In this document: one piece after another, positions 16,837 to 26,274 of the stretch | Layout of the letters: every line of letters starts with the position of its first letter | How positions within the stretch are numbered: the stretch's first letter is position 1 | Made by a program: the position numbers and the translations under genes | NCBI RefSeq assembly: GCF_000814685.1 | Contig: NZ_JXAC01000010.1 | Coordinates: 1-35,533 of the forward strand | Length of the DNA stretch: 35,533 bases | From: Sphingobacterium sp. T2 | GTDB lineage: Bacteria; Bacteroidota; Bacteroidia; Sphingobacteriales; Sphingobacteriaceae | Direction of reading: 5' to 3' | Notes under the pieces: model-generated | The model's database searches: none | What the model was told of the DNA's origin: nothing | What the model saw: only the letters and a program-made list of their open reading frames with translations

Positions 16837-18198
16837 TTACGCTTCGTCCTCTTCCGGATATTCCGAAAGGTCGAAAGATTCCATAAATTTTGTTGTAAAG
16901 TTTCCTGCTCGGAAGTTAGGGTCGCGCATCAAACGACGGTGCAGTGGAATGGTGGTTTTCACCCCTTCAATCACGAACTCGCTTAATGCTCTTTCCATTG
17001 TCGCGATAGCTTCTTCACGTGTTTGTGCCACACAGATAAGCTTCGCAATCATAGAATCATAGTTTGGCGGGATGGTATATCCAGAATATACGTGTGTGTC
17101 CACCCGTACTCCATGGCCTCCCGGAGAATGAAAGTTGGTGATTTTTCCCGGAGAAGGTCTGAAGTTGTTGAACGGATCTTCCGCGTTGATACGACATTCG
17201 ATGGCGTGCATTGTTGGCTCGTAGTTTTTACCCGAGATAGGAATACCGGCAGCGACTTTTATCTGTTCTTTGATTAAGTCGAAGTTAATAACCTCTTCGG
17301 TCACTGGGTGCTCCACCTGGATACGGGTGTTCATTTCCATAAAGTAGAAGTTGCCGTGTTTGTCTACTAAAAATTCGATAGTTCCGGCACCTTCGTAGTT
17401 TACGGCTTTTGCTCCGCGTATTGCGGCTTCTCCCATCTTTGCACGCAACTCCGGTGTGATAAACGGAGAAGGAGATTCCTCAACAAGCTTTTGGTGACGG
17501 CGCTGGATAGAGCAGTCTCGTTCCGACAGGTGACATACTTTGCCGTATTGGTCTCCGATGATTTGGATTTCGATGTGACGAGGCTCTTCCACATATTTCT
17601 CTATGTAAAGACCATCGTTACCGAATGCTGCACCGGCTTCTTGACGTGCCGACTCCCAGTTAGCTTCGAAATCTTCGTCTTTCCATACGATACGCATACC
17701 ACGTCCACCGCCTCCGGCAGTAGCCTTGATGATGACAGGGTATCCAATCTCGTTGGCTATCTTGATACCTTCTTTGATGTTCGGAACTATACCGTCTGAT
17801 CCCGGTACTGTAGGTACGCCCGCTTTTTTCATAGTTTCCTTAGCCGCAGCTTTGTCCCCCATTTTTTCGATCTGCTCTGCCGTAGCACCAATAAATTTGA
17901 TGCCGTATTCAGCACAGATGGCCGAGAATTTAGCATTTTCGGAAAGGAAACCATATCCCGGGTGAATGGCGTCAGCATTTGTTAATTCTGCTGCCGCAAT
18001 GATATTAGGAATATTGAGATAAGAATCTTTACTTGCTGGAGGTCCTATACATACCGCTTCATCAGCAAAACGTACATGCAAACTGTCCTTATCTGCTGTA
18101 GAGTATACGGCTACACTCTTAATGCCCATCTCACGGCATGTGCGGATGATGCGTAAAGCGATTTCGCCTCTATTCGCTATTAATATTTTTTTGAACAT
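16837..18198 (-). CDS. accC: Acetyl-CoA carboxylase, biotin carboxylase subunit
   Basis: AccC uses ATP and bicarbonate to carboxylate the biotin on AccB, the first half-reaction of malonyl-CoA synthesis. The 453-residue length is normal. In order: the biotin carboxylase N domain [20 protein letters not shown], the ATP-grasp glycine loop [10 protein letters not shown] (about 165), [32 protein letters not shown] (catalytic/metal region, about 288-302) and [11 protein letters not shown]. The frame is intact. It follows accB by 86 nt, with a hairpin in the gap, and ends the yceD-rpmF-plsX-fabH-accB-accC cluster. Confidence 0.98.
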   Translation of the reverse strand: MFKKILIANRGEIALRIIRTCREMGIKSVAVYSTADKDSLHVRFADEAVCIGPPASKDSYLNIPNIIAAAELTNADAIHPGYGFLSENAKFSAICAEYGIKFIGATAEQIEKMGDKAAAKETMKKAGVPTVPGSDGIVPNIKEGIKIANEIGYPVIIKATAGGGGRGMRIVWKDEDFEANWESARQEAGAAFGNDGLYIEKYVEEPRHIEIQIIGDQYGKVCHLSERDCSIQRRHQKLVEESPSPFITPELRAKMGEAAIRGAKAVNYEGAGTIEFLVDKHGNFYFMEMNTRIQVEHPVTEEVINFDLIKEQIKVAAGIPISGKNYEPTMHAIECRINAEDPFNNFRPSPGKITNFHSPGGHGVRVDTHVYSGYTIPPNYDSMIAKLICVAQTREEAIATMERALSEFVIEGVKTTIPLHRRLMRDPNFRAGNFTTKFMESFDLSEYPEEDEA

Positions 18199-18254
18199 AA
18201 AATGACTTATTATACCAATTGAATCAGTTTCTGTATAGACACTGTAGTAAATGC

Positions 18255-18283
18255 AAAAAGAGCTGCTATGAAGCAGCTTTTAG
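18255..18283 (-). terminator. Intercistronic hairpin between accB and accC
   Basis: Stem AGCTGCT / AGCAGCT (18261-18267 with 18272-18278), extended by A/T pairs, lies just after the accB stop; on the minus strand it is followed by CTTTTTGC. It could be a partial terminator or RNA-processing site, lowering accC relative to accB. Confidence 0.6.
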
Positions 18284-18284
18284 C

Positions 18285-18773
18285 TTATCTAGGATCAACT
18301 AAGAATAATGGTTGATCGTATTCAACTGGTTGTGCGTCGTCTACTAAGATTTTAACAATCTTACCAGAAACTTCCGATTCAATCTCATTGAACAATTTCA
18401 TTGCTTCAATGATACATAATACTTTTCCTACAGAAATTTCATCACCTACATTGACGAAAGGAGCTTTGTCTGGTCCTGGTGCACGGTAGAATGTACCGAT
18501 CATCGGTGATTTTACGGTGATGTATTTTGAGCTGTCCTCAACAGGTGCTGCCGGTGCTGTAGGAGCTGCTGGTGCAGGTGCAGGAGCAGCTGGAAGAGCC
18601 TGCGTAGGAGCGGCCGCTACCGGAGCAGCAGGAATATTTGCCGTAACAATAGTTGGCTCTTGATTGGTTTTTATGGTAATTTTGAAATCTTTTTCTTCGA
18701 TTGATACTTCATTCACACCTGATTTTGAAACAAACTTAATCAAGTCTTGAATTTGCTTAATGTCCATACCCAT
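18285..18773 (-). CDS. accB: Acetyl-CoA carboxylase, biotin carboxyl carrier protein
   Basis: AccB carries biotin between the carboxylase AccC and the carboxyltransferase AccAD. The 162-residue protein has an N-terminal helical part ([20 protein letters not shown]), a flexible Ala/Pro-rich linker (about residues 44-82) and a biotinyl domain in which the Lys of EAMKLFNEI (about residue 125) is the biotinylation site; [13 protein letters not shown] is also standard. Two Met codons (18773 and 18767) could start; the difference is two residues. It lies between fabH and accC. carboxyltransferase genes are not in the window. Confidence 0.97.
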   Translation of the reverse strand: MGMDIKQIQDLIKFVSKSGVNEVSIEEKDFKITIKTNQEPTIVTANIPAAPVAAAPTQALPAAPAPAPAAPTAPAAPVEDSSKYITVKSPMIGTFYRAPGPDKAPFVNVGDEISVGKVLCIIEAMKLFNEIESEVSGKIVKILVDDAQPVEYDQPLFLVDPR

Positions 18774-18853
18774 GATAGTACGTTTTTTAAAAGTTAAAGT
18801 TAATTATTACAAATAGTCGGTAAATATAGCAAAAATGTGTCTTAGTCAAATAA

Positions 18854-19844
18854 TTAGTAAGCCCATTTTAGGTATACCGATCCCCAGGTGAATCCGCCTC
18901 CAAAGGCTGCCAACACTAAGTTGTCTCCTTTTTTCAGCTTATCTTCCCACTCCCATAGACATAATGGAATGGTTGCACTGGTTGTATTACCGTATCTATG
19001 GATGTTGATCATCACCTTTTCTTCAGGAAGGCCGGCGCGTTCAGCGGTAGCGTCGATAATCCTTTTGTTGGCTTGATGTGGTACTAACCAATCCACATTT
19101 TCTGCTGTTAGGTTGTTACGTACCATGATTTCATGGGTAACCTCTGCCATATTTGTAACAGCAAACTTGAATACGGTACGGCCTTCTTGGTATGCATAGT
19201 GCATGCCGGCGTCTACCGTTTCGTGGGTGGCAGGGTTCAAGGAGCCTCCACCTTTGATATTTAGGTATTGGCCACCGGAGCCGTCAGTTTTTAAGTAGAG
19301 AGTCTAGAATACCCATTCCTTCGGTGTTTGGCTCTAACAATACTGCGCCACAACCATCTCCAAAAAGGATGCAGGTGTTACGGTCATTGTAGTTCACTAC
19401 CGAAGACATTTTGTCGGCACCTACTACCAATACTTTTTTATGTTTGCCCGATTCGATGAACTGAGCGCCTGTAGTCAATCCGAATAAAAATCCGGAACAT
19501 GCTGCTTGAAGGTCATAACCCCATGCATTTTTTGCTCCGATTTTGTCAGCTAAGATGTTTGCTGTAGCAGGGAAAAGCATGTCGGGAGTACTGGTACAGA
19601 AGATGATAAGCTCAATTTCTTCAGCTGTGATGCCTCTTTTTTCCAATAATCCTTTTACTGCCGGAACAGCAAGATCTGATGTCGCTAATCCTTTTCCTTT
19701 TAGAATACGACGTTCTTTGATACCTGTGCGTGTTACGATCCATTCATCGTTGGTATCAACCATTGTTTCCAGTTCCTTGTTTGTTAGAATGTAATCAGGA
19801 ACATATCCGTTTACCGCCGTAATAGCTGCGTGAATTTTAGACAT
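18854..19844 (-). CDS. fabH: Beta-ketoacyl-ACP synthase III, frame broken once
   Basis: FabH starts fatty acid chains by condensing acyl-CoA with malonyl-ACP. All three catalytic residues are seen: Cys in [12 protein letters not shown] (about residue 115), His in [13 protein letters not shown] and Asn in [13 protein letters not shown]. The N-terminus is [20 protein letters not shown]. The frame stops at 19284 and resumes from about 19287: dropping one A from the 5-base run at 19288-19292 gives [20 protein letters not shown] and about 329 residues. It starts 6 nt after plsX. The intact catalytic triad across both halves argues for a sequence error. Confidence 0.96.
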
Positions 19845-19850
19845 ATAATG

Positions 19851-20790
19851 TTAGTTAAAAGCATTTTTCATCTTGTCGATAAATCTCGACTCGATCATAT
19901 CCTTAGATAGTAATATCATGTTTTTGATAGCAGTAGGAGAGGAGATGCCATGTCCGATGATGACCGGTGCATTCACCCCTAAAATAGGACTGCCTCCATA
20001 TTGCTCATAGTTGAACCTATCAAAGAAATCATCCTTAAAACCTTTTTTCAAAGTAACTACATAAAAAGATTCAGCAAGCTTCAATACCACATTGCCTGTA
20101 AATCCATCACATACATATACATCTGCGTGATCTGTAAACAAATCACGACCTTCGGCGTTGCCTATGAAATTAATTTTGGAATTAGTTTTAAGTAGAGGAT
20201 AGGTTGAGGTTGTCAATGCATTTCCTTTTTCTTCTTCTTCGCCAATGTTGAGCAAACCTACTTTAGGGTTTTCGATTCCATAGACGTATTCTGCGTACAG
20301 ACTTCCTAAAATGGCGAACTGGTTCAGCATTTCGGGCTTACAGTCTGCATTGGCGCCCACATCTAGAAGGATGCCGAATCCACTTTTTAGTTTTGGAACA
20401 TTGGTGGCAATAGCTGGTCGTAACACTCCTGCGATGGGTTTTACGCTGAACATAGCGCCAACAAGCATGGCTCCCGTGTTTCCAGCTGAAGAGAAGGAGT
20501 CTATTTCCCCATTTTTTAGTAGCTCAAAGCCTCTTGCAATACTGGAGTTTGGCTTTTGGGTAATAGCTTTTGTCGGATGCTCGTGCATAGATATGGCATC
20601 GGGAGCATGAACATAGTCAAATAAGGATGTGTCTACTTCCGGCTGCTTCTATACTTTTTTTAGTTTCTTCTTCGTCACCGATCAACACGATGCGTTGATC
20701 CGCTGAAAGAACTTTCTGGGCTTCAATAGCCCCTAAAATAGTTGATTTTGGGGCGTAATCCCCACCAAGAACGTCTAATCCTATCTTCAT
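19851..20790 (-). CDS. plsX: Phosphate acyltransferase PlsX, frame broken once
   Basis: PlsX converts acyl-ACP to acyl-phosphate, the first step of the PlsX/PlsY phospholipid route. ATG 20790 gives [20 protein letters not shown]; the frame then fails at about 20637 and continues as [17 protein letters not shown]. Removing one A from the GGAAGTAG at 20634-20641 gives [20 protein letters not shown] and about 312 residues. Other signatures: [56 protein letters not shown]. It lies between rpmF and fabH, its usual bacterial place. Confidence 0.95.
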
Positions 20791-20821
20791 CCGTTATTAT
20801 TTTTCTACTTCAATAATACGC

Positions 20822-20877
20822 AAAAACATCCCAAAATAAAGTAAAAAAATATTTTTTTACTTCGTTTGGGATGTTTT
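20822..20877 (-). terminator. Long nested hairpin between rpmF and plsX
   Basis: Outer arms AAAACATCCCAAA / TTTGGGATGTTTT surround an inner AAGTAAAAAAAT / ATTTTTTTACTT palindrome. The total is about 56 nt in the 102-nt gap. It resembles a terminator for rpmF with a very long arm; it could make plsX-fabH expression partly independent. Confidence 0.7.
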
Positions 20878-20892
20878 ATATAAAGATTATTT

Positions 20893-21085
20893 TTAGACTG
20901 CTTTAGCGTTTTCAACGATCAGTTTACCGTTGTAATATAAGTTGCCATCAACTTCGTACGCTCTGTGAGGTACGTGTACAGCCCCAGTCTCTTTACATAC
21001 TGTTAAAGTAGGTCTTTCAGCCTTATAGTGCGTTCTTTCTTTTGTCTCTTCTTGATTTCGAAGTCTTACGTTTTGGATGTGCCAT
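20893..21085 (-). CDS. rpmF: 50S ribosomal protein L32, frame broken once
   Basis: L32 is a small 50S protein. ATG 21085 gives MAHPKRKTSKSRRDKRKNAL and then a stop after 20 codons; dropping one A from the AAA at 21036-21038 gives KRRTHYKAERPTLTVCKETG, and on to EVDGNLYYNGKLIVENAKAV. The joined product has 63 residues, the Bacteroidota length. Too short to be seen as a whole in any single frame. It follows yceD by 14 nt, the widely conserved yceD-rpmF pairing, and precedes plsX. Confidence 0.93.
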
Positions 21086-21099
21086 CTCGTATTATGTTT

Positions 21100-21642
21100 T
21101 TAATTGTTTTTAATATTCATTAATGCTGCCCAACGTGGGTCTATAGTTTCTTCAGTAATTTCCGATGATTGTTGTTCTTCGTTGCTGATTCTTGCCAGCA
21201 TCTCTGGATCACACGTAATGTTCAATCCTTGTTCGCTACATTTGGTGTAATAAGGAACACGCACATTGATGTAATCGTACAACAAAGTTGCTATATCCAA
21301 TTCGTAGTCGGTCTTTTTCAGCACGATGACATCGTCATCTTCACTGTCGTCAGCCCACTCCTCCTGAACAAATTTGACAATTACCCTTTCCTCAAAATCG
21401 GTAGGGGAGTCAAAATCATTCAGGCAGACGTCACACGTCAACTGGATTGTTCCTTGGATATGGAAGGTAACGATAAGCATGGTCTCTTGTTTCTGAAGAG
21501 AAACCTGCGCGTTAAGATTACCTTTCTTCACCAACGAATGCTCATAGCAGTCAAAGAACTTATCACCAATTTCAAATTCAAAATCGTGATTGCCTGCGGC
21601 TAATCCTGAAAATGGGATTCTATATTGTTTTAGATAGTTCAC
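21100..21642 (-). CDS. YceD family protein (DUF177)
   Basis: A 180-residue protein of the YceD/DUF177 family, which nearly always sits directly upstream of rpmF; a role in 23S rRNA or ribosome maturation is suggested in other bacteria. Two pairs of cysteines are visible, CDVC (about residues 75-78) and a later C...C (about 135 and 143), spaced as in the family, and the acidic patch EEWADDSEDDD is typical. The start codon is GTG at 21642, placed about 20 nt after a TAATTTTG box. It heads the lipid-synthesis cluster, linking ribosome protein and membrane lipid genes. Confidence 0.88.
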   Translation of the reverse strand: MNYLKQYRIPFSGLAAGNHDFEFEIGDKFFDCYEHSLVKKGNLNAQVSLQKQETMLIVTFHIQGTIQLTCDVCLNDFDSPTDFEERVIVKFVQEEWADDSEDDDVIVLKKTDYELDIATLLYDYINVRVPYYTKCSEQGLNITCDPEMLARISNEEQQSSEITEETIDPRWAALMNIKNN

Positions 21643-21661
21643 AATCTTGTATTTGAGCCTG

Positions 21662-21669
21662 CAAAATTA
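21662..21669 (-). promoter_or_regulatory. Promoter -7 box of the yceD-rpmF-plsX-fabH-acc cluster
   Basis: On the minus strand TAATTTTG followed by C fits TAnnTTTG, 20 nt ahead of the GTG start at 21642. The -33 element is unclear. Confidence 0.5.
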
Positions 21670-21708
21670 ATCTTTTTATATGAAGGATGCAATTATTTTT
21701 GATAATTT

Positions 21709-22389
21709 TTATTTGTTTTCATCCTTCTCTTCTTCTCCGTAATATTTGACACCTTATTTTTATTTTTTCTCTGCCATTGGCTACACGCCATTTGTTGGTG
21801 TCTCGCAGAGAATAGGCGCATCCGCAGTATTCCTGCATGTAGAATTTCTCTCGCTTGCTGATTTCCAGCATTCTGGCGGAACCTCCTTTTTTGCGCCAGT
21901 TGAAGGTCCAGTATTCCAGTCCTGGATAGCGGGATGCTGCTCGCAAGCCACAGTCGTTGATTTGTTCCATATTTTTCCAGCGCGAAATACCCAAGGAGCT
22001 GGTGATGACATCAAAGCCATTGGCCGCCGCGTATTCGGCGGTTTTTTCAAACGCGCATGTTCGAAGCACATAGTGCAGCGTATGCCACGTTCAGGTTCAA
22101 ATTCCATACCTTTGGCTAGTTCAAACCAATGGTCTACATCGTAGTCGGCATCAATAAACGGAATGTTGTGCTTTTCCGCAAAGCGCTTGTTCTCCTCCTT
22201 ACGGATTTCGTATTCCTTGCGAGGATGAATATTCGGATTGTAAAAATATATTGTGAAGTCTATATCCGACGCAATCAAAGCTTCCATCACTTCTCCCGAA
22301 CAAGGTGCACAGCACGAATGAAGAAGCAATTTTTTGCCTTCGTTAGGTAAGACAAGTTTTTCACGTTTAAACTCTTTCTTGTTGTCCAT
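21709..22389 (-). CDS. queH: Epoxyqueuosine reductase QueH, frame broken twice
   Basis: QueH performs the last step of queuosine synthesis, reducing epoxyqueuosine in tRNA; it binds an Fe-S cluster and a second metal. The cysteine signatures are present: [11 protein letters not shown] (about residue 25), [10 protein letters not shown] and [22 protein letters not shown] 22389 gives [20 protein letters not shown]. One missing base near 22049-22051 (AAA on the plus strand) moves the reading from KKPPNTRR to [20 protein letters not shown]. One extra base near 21752-21756 separates [15 protein letters not shown] from the more natural [14 protein letters not shown], ending at 21709. The joined length is about 226 residues. 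No other queuosine genes are adjacent. Confidence 0.92.
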
Positions 22390-22509
22390 ATCACCCAAAG
22401 TGGTATTGCACCGCAATTTTACACAATAAATCCTACTTTTAAAAGTCTCTTCACACATGTAGCCTTTGTTCGGCCGCTTTCGTTTGATTAGATAACATCA
22501 AAAAATTTA

Positions 22510-22517
22510 TACATTTG
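22510..22517 (+). promoter_or_regulatory. Possible promoter of the lipoprotein gene, -7 box
   Basis: TACATTTG followed by T fits TAnnTTTG and sits 41 nt ahead of ATG 22551, and only 13 nt ahead of the alternative ATG 22530; this favours 22551 as start. Confidence 0.5.
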
Positions 22518-22550
22518 TATAATTGTAACATGTTGATAAGAAACTTTTAT

Positions 22551-23642
22551 ATGCATAGATTCCTGATTTGTCTTATTCCTCTTCTGGTGACGGTAGTGTC
22601 GTGTATGAGAGACGATGATGAACCACCGATACGTGATATCAAATCTTTTTCCCGTTTGTATGTTTCTACGTCTGATTATCAGGCCGGCGCTTCTACAAAT
22701 TTCGAGAATGTGTGGGTAGTGGATCCGGTGGATGAGGATCAGCTGCCTAGTGAGAGCACCTTTAAAAAATATGTTTCTGCCGCTAAAGGAGGTAAGACCA
22801 TTCACTTTTCTCCCCTTTCGGATGGACTGATTTTTCAGTCTAGCATGAATACACCAGGCACTATGGATACAACCATCAACGTGCTGTCAGTAGATATACG
22901 AGGTACCATAGGCTCGCGTGCCAAACTTTCGAACCGTAAGTTAGATAATGTGAGGGGGATGTATTATACGGTGGTAAATAGTGGCACAAATACGAGCAAT
23001 GCCTTCTTACTGGCTTTGAATAAGTCGGACACTATTCCGGATGCACACTTGTATGCTTTTTTGCGACCTACAAGCTCGGGGTTTTATTCTAAGCCACGAT
23101 TCCAGACAACACTCAACTATGTTCCATGGGGAATAACAGGACATGAGAATGACCTGTTTATCGTGAAAACGGGAGATCAGGGAGGTGTGGTGGTGTATAA
23201 AAACTTCCTGCCTGCACTAAACGATAGGGTGGATTCTGTTTTAAATGTCAATCCGACCTTTACGTTGACGGTTGACGGCTCACGCAACCTGAGAGGGATT
23301 TCTTATTCACCATCGAAGGATATTTTGGTGCTGACGGACTATACTGTGGTGCAGGGTACGACCTTCGAGGGAAGGGTGTTGATTTTTGAAAACTTCTCGT
23401 CGCATACTTCAACTCAGACACTGACACCTACCCGTGTCATCAGCGGTAATGCCACGATGTTGAAGCAGCCTATGGATATCGCTATAGATCCTCGGGAAGA
23501 TGGAAAATATCTTTATGTGGCGGATATAGAAACTAAAAGAGTGTTAAGGTTTTTGATCAGCGACCAAGGGAATGTGGCACCAACGGGTGTGTTGAACTTT
23601 AACAATAGGACACCGATGAGCCTTTCGTTGGATGCCCGTTAA
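22551..23642 (+). CDS. Predicted lipoprotein with beta-propeller-like repeats
   Basis: The N-terminus MHRFLICLIPLLVTVVSC is a lipoprotein signal with the lipid-modified Cys at about residue 18, so the protein is membrane-attached facing the periplasm or surface. The remaining 345 residues contain repeated strand-rich blocks such as FSRLYVSTSDYQAG, NVWVVDPVDED, LRGISYSPSKDILVLTDY and QPMDIAIDPREDGKYLYVAD IETKRV, resembling NHL or SMP-30-type six-bladed propellers. No catalytic motif is evident. ATG 22530 in the same frame is possible, but the promoter motif and signal peptide suit 22551. The gene is alone; its stop overlaps the stop of the convergent gene. Function unknown. Confidence 0.8.
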   Translation: MHRFLICLIPLLVTVVSCMRDDDEPPIRDIKSFSRLYVSTSDYQAGASTNFENVWVVDPVDEDQLPSESTFKKYVSAAKGGKTIHFSPLSDGLIFQSSMNTPGTMDTTINVLSVDIRGTIGSRAKLSNRKLDNVRGMYYTVVNSGTNTSNAFLLALNKSDTIPDAHLYAFLRPTSSGFYSKPRFQTTLNYVPWGITGHENDLFIVKTGDQGGVVVYKNFLPALNDRVDSVLNVNPTFTLTVDGSRNLRGISYSPSKDILVLTDYTVVQGTTFEGRVLIFENFSSHTSTQTLTPTRVISGNATMLKQPMDIAIDPREDGKYLYVADIETKRVLRFLISDQGNVAPTGVLNFNNRTPMSLSLDAR

Positions 23643-24481
23643 CCCTCTAAAATTTGAAGTAATATTGTGATTTCCTCTCTTTTCTGAGGATTTCCCGCTT
23701 GCTCATAAGCCGTTATTAAATTGCGTAATACGCGTTTGATAATGGCTTTATTTGTACATGGCATAGTGTATTCGTCACTAGCGGGAAGATTGAGCTGACG
23801 AAGGAAAGAATAGATGTCGTTCTGACTCATAATTTGTCCCCGATTGAAAGTGTTAATGTAAAATAGGGGGGTACTATCCGGATCTTCCATATAAGCGGCA
23901 ACAAAATGTTTTGGTAGGTTCACTCCATAAATAGGGATGTCCAGCTGTTGTGCAATAAGACAATAGATGCAGGTCAATGAGATGGGATTGCCTCGTTTGG
24001 TTTCCAAAACTTTATGGATAAAAGAGTTTTGTGGGTCATGGTAGTTGGCGGTGTTGCCCGCAAGACCAAATTCGCGGAAGATAACATTGTTGAGAAGCTT
24101 TACCTTTTCGATAGGATTCATATCATACATAAGCTGAAGCCATATGCTTCTTTTTAATTCGGCTAAGGTGAGGCTCACCAAGCTTTCGTCTAGATTGGGA
24201 TATTGATAACGGTTGACGATGAGCAATCCTTCTAAAAGGTCTTCGCTATTTTTTAAATCCCATAACTGTAGGTCGTTGACAATCTGGTCAAACTGTATCT
24301 TATGAATGATGTTTTCAATCCTTGATTGTGATAAAGGATCGAATGTGGACTCCCAGTTTTCTTCCAGCAAAGGGATGACCTCTGGACCGCAGGTGATAAG
24401 CTGCTGCTCCAGTTGTTTGAAAATCTCTTCATCCGGATCATCAAGTAATGAGATCAATGCCCTAAGTTCTCTATCATTCAT
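23639..24481 (-). CDS. SirB1/transglutaminase-like protein
   Basis: The 280-residue protein has a helical N-terminal third and a core (about residues 110-215) of the SirB1 transglutaminase-like type: NVIFREFGLAGNTANYHDP, NSFIHKVLETKRGNPISLTC, IYCLIAQQLDIPIYGVNLPK and HFVAAY. The Cys, His and Asp needed for a papain-like active site may be present (C in ISLTCIYC, H in PKHFVAAY), but activity is not proven for this family. The final part (about 225-280) reads like a helical repeat. It is cytosolic, with no signal peptide. The stop codon overlaps by four bases with that of the convergent lipoprotein gene. Confidence 0.88.
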   Translation of the reverse strand: MNDRELRALISLLDDPDEEIFKQLEQQLITCGPEVIPLLEENWESTFDPLSQSRIENIIHKIQFDQIVNDLQLWDLKNSEDLLEGLLIVNRYQYPNLDESLVSLTLAELKRSIWLQLMYDMNPIEKVKLLNNVIFREFGLAGNTANYHDPQNSFIHKVLETKRGNPISLTCIYCLIAQQLDIPIYGVNLPKHFVAAYMEDPDSTPLFYINTFNRGQIMSQNDIYSFLRQLNLPASDEYTMPCTNKAIIKRVLRNLITAYEQAGNPQKREEITILLQILEG

Positions 24482-24573
24482 GGTAATAAATTAGCAAAAA
24501 TCGTTCACATTTATTGTGTACAAATAAAGTTTATTTTTTCTATTCGAATGTTAATGTATTGTTATTTTTGCTT

Positions 24574-24999
24574 ATGCTTTATTTTGCTAAGAAAATCCTG
24601 CACTTCCTCACTTCCAATTCTCGTCATGGAACGCACTCCCCATTCGTTTATAGTTTGGCGGAGCAGATAATCTATAGCAGAAAAAATAAGCGAAATAAAG
24701 AATCCCTGCAGGCAGCCATTGTCCGCTACTTTGAAAAACAAGGCTACACTCAAGAGCAATTCTGCACACTTTCTCTTATTGATTATACGGTGGAGGAGCT
24801 TGTGGCGCTACAAGAAAAATATTTTATGCTTTTCGTGGAGCTGCCACATCGTCATGCCTCTGAACCGCTGTGGCAACAGCTTCAGAGGGACTCCCGATTT
24901 GTTGTGCTTATAGATCTTTTCGAGCTAGGGATAATATGCAAAAGGAAAGAGCAGCGTAAAGAATATTTTAAGCTGCGCTATCCTTATTGGCTGTATTAA
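24574..24999 (+). CDS. Shortened methyltransferase-like protein lacking the SAM-binding core
   Basis: ATG 24574 gives a 141-residue protein. Its start (LHFLTSNSRHGTHSPFVYSL) matches the N-terminus of a Bacteroidota class I methyltransferase-like family of about 250 residues, and its end (FVVLIDLFELGIICKRKEQR, then EYFKLRY) matches that family's C-terminus (DLF...G...RKEQ...HF.LR). The middle is too short for a Rossmann SAM-binding domain and shows no GxGxG loop. It looks like an internally deleted relic or a reduced paralogue; the frame is intact, so simple decay is not certain. The stop overlaps the convergent outer-membrane gene by four bases. The family link is from memory of the motifs. 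Confidence 0.65.
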   Translation: MLYFAKKILHFLTSNSRHGTHSPFVYSLAEQIIYSRKNKRNKESLQAAIVRYFEKQGYTQEQFCTLSLIDYTVEELVALQEKYFMLFVELPHRHASEPLWQQLQRDSRFVVLIDLFELGIICKRKEQRKEYFKLRYPYWLY

Positions 25000-26136
25000 A
25001 ATGCTTCGGCAATGCTTAGATAGATGCCGGACTGTCTTTTTTCTCCATGTCTTTGTTCGCCGATAGCGTAGTCTAATCTGATACTGCTGGCATGCTTCAA
25101 GCTATAAAAATATCTTCCCCCGATGCCGTAGGAAGGAACAAGACGTGCAGAGAAGGTTTTCGAGAAGGTAGTTCCTGTGCCGGCAAAGGCATTGATGCCA
25201 AGACGCGGATGAAAGCGGTAGCGGATTTCGGCTTGCGTGGCTATATAGTTTTTGTCGCGGTATCTTCCGAGATAATAGCCCCGCATAGTCATGTCTCCTC
25301 CCAAATCTCTTAGGGTATAAAAAGGTAAATTATGCCCGTATGTTCCCCTGTAAAGAATTTGTGCGGCTAAGTTTACATTCCGGTATAATTTCTTGAATCC
25401 ACGCAGGTCGGCCTCGATCATAGTTCCTTTATAATCTTTGGATGTAAAGAAACGGGGAGCATAAGTTCCTTTAATGCGTAGATAGATGCCTGTGTTACTA
25501 TAGGTTGGTAAGTCTCTGCTGTCATAAAGCGCGGAAAAGCCAAATGTAACATATTGCCCTCCATCTTTACCGTAAAGTGGGAGAGTGTCAAAGATTCCAT
25601 CAGCTTCCTGATCTGCAAATTTGAAGTGGTCGTAGCTGCTGTTGAGTCCCAGGTAAATGTGGTTTGCAATCTTTTTCTCTACTTCTACTTTTACCCTGTA
25701 CAAAGTGTGATCCAGTAGGTCTTCATCCGCCTTTCTGGTTTTGTTTCCTATGCCATAAAAGTTGAATGGCCAGTCTCTAGCTCGTAGCTCTAAGAGGATA
25801 TGATAATCATTATCCTTTGTCCACAGTTCGGCGTTATGTGTTAATTTTCTTTTGTCCTTTTGTAGTGAAAGTACTTATCAGAGTGAGGGTAGAAGTTTTT
25901 CGAGAGGAAGATGTTTTGTCTAGGAAAAAGTTGTAGGTAGCCGCAACACCTATTTCGGCTCCCGTTTCTTGAGCATAGCCAAAGGCCGGAACGACAAAAA
26001 AACTGTTGCCATTGCCGGAAGAGTCTACCTCGGTGGAAAATGTTTTATGAATAAGTCTTTTGATTAAACCTTTCGGTTGTTGTGCTTGTGCGGATATGAA
26101 ACAACAAAATAACAGAACTAAAACCGGTAATCTCAT
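24996..26136 (-). CDS. Outer-membrane beta-barrel protein (surface antigen D15/BamA-like barrel), frame broken once
   Basis: The N-terminus MRLPVLVLLFCCFISAQAQ is a signal peptide. The rest alternates short strands rich in aromatic and Gly residues, e.g. FFVVPAFGYAQETGAEIGVA, YVTFGFSALYDSRDLPTYSN, GIYLRIKGTYAPRF, LRDLGGDMTMRGYYLGRYRD and IATQAEIRYRFHPRLG. RGYY near LGGD is typical of the Omp85 barrel family. No POTRA repeats precede the barrel, so it is a short Omp85-like protein of about 379 residues. One extra A in the run at 25845-25848 breaks the frame: removing it gives TKGQKKLTHNAELWTKDNDY. The substrate or partner is unknown. Confidence 0.82.
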
Positions 26137-26164
26137 TAGTAAAATTTGTCAAAAGTCAACGGTG

Positions 26165-26190
26165 CAAATATAGATTAATAAACTTGCAAA
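26165..26190 (-). promoter_or_regulatory. Possible promoter of the outer-membrane protein gene
   Basis: On the minus strand TATATTTG (26172-26165) followed by C fits TAnnTTTG, 29 nt ahead of the ATG at 26136. A TTTG at 26190-26187 is upstream, but the gap of about 14 nt is shorter than ideal. Confidence 0.5.
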
Positions 26191-26274
26191 TACGGATAAT
26201 TGTTTGGCGGATAAAAATTATTGTGCTGCATATCAGCATTATGGCTTTAAAGCCTAAAATTTTTACTCCAAAAA

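Noticed and set aside
18530-18650. Low-complexity GCT/GGT-rich stretch as a repeat element
   Set aside because: It encodes the Ala/Pro linker of the biotin carrier protein AccB.
21746-22144. 132-codon plus-strand reading frame opposite queH
   Set aside because: It is the shadow of queH, whose Cys motifs and length identify the minus strand as coding.
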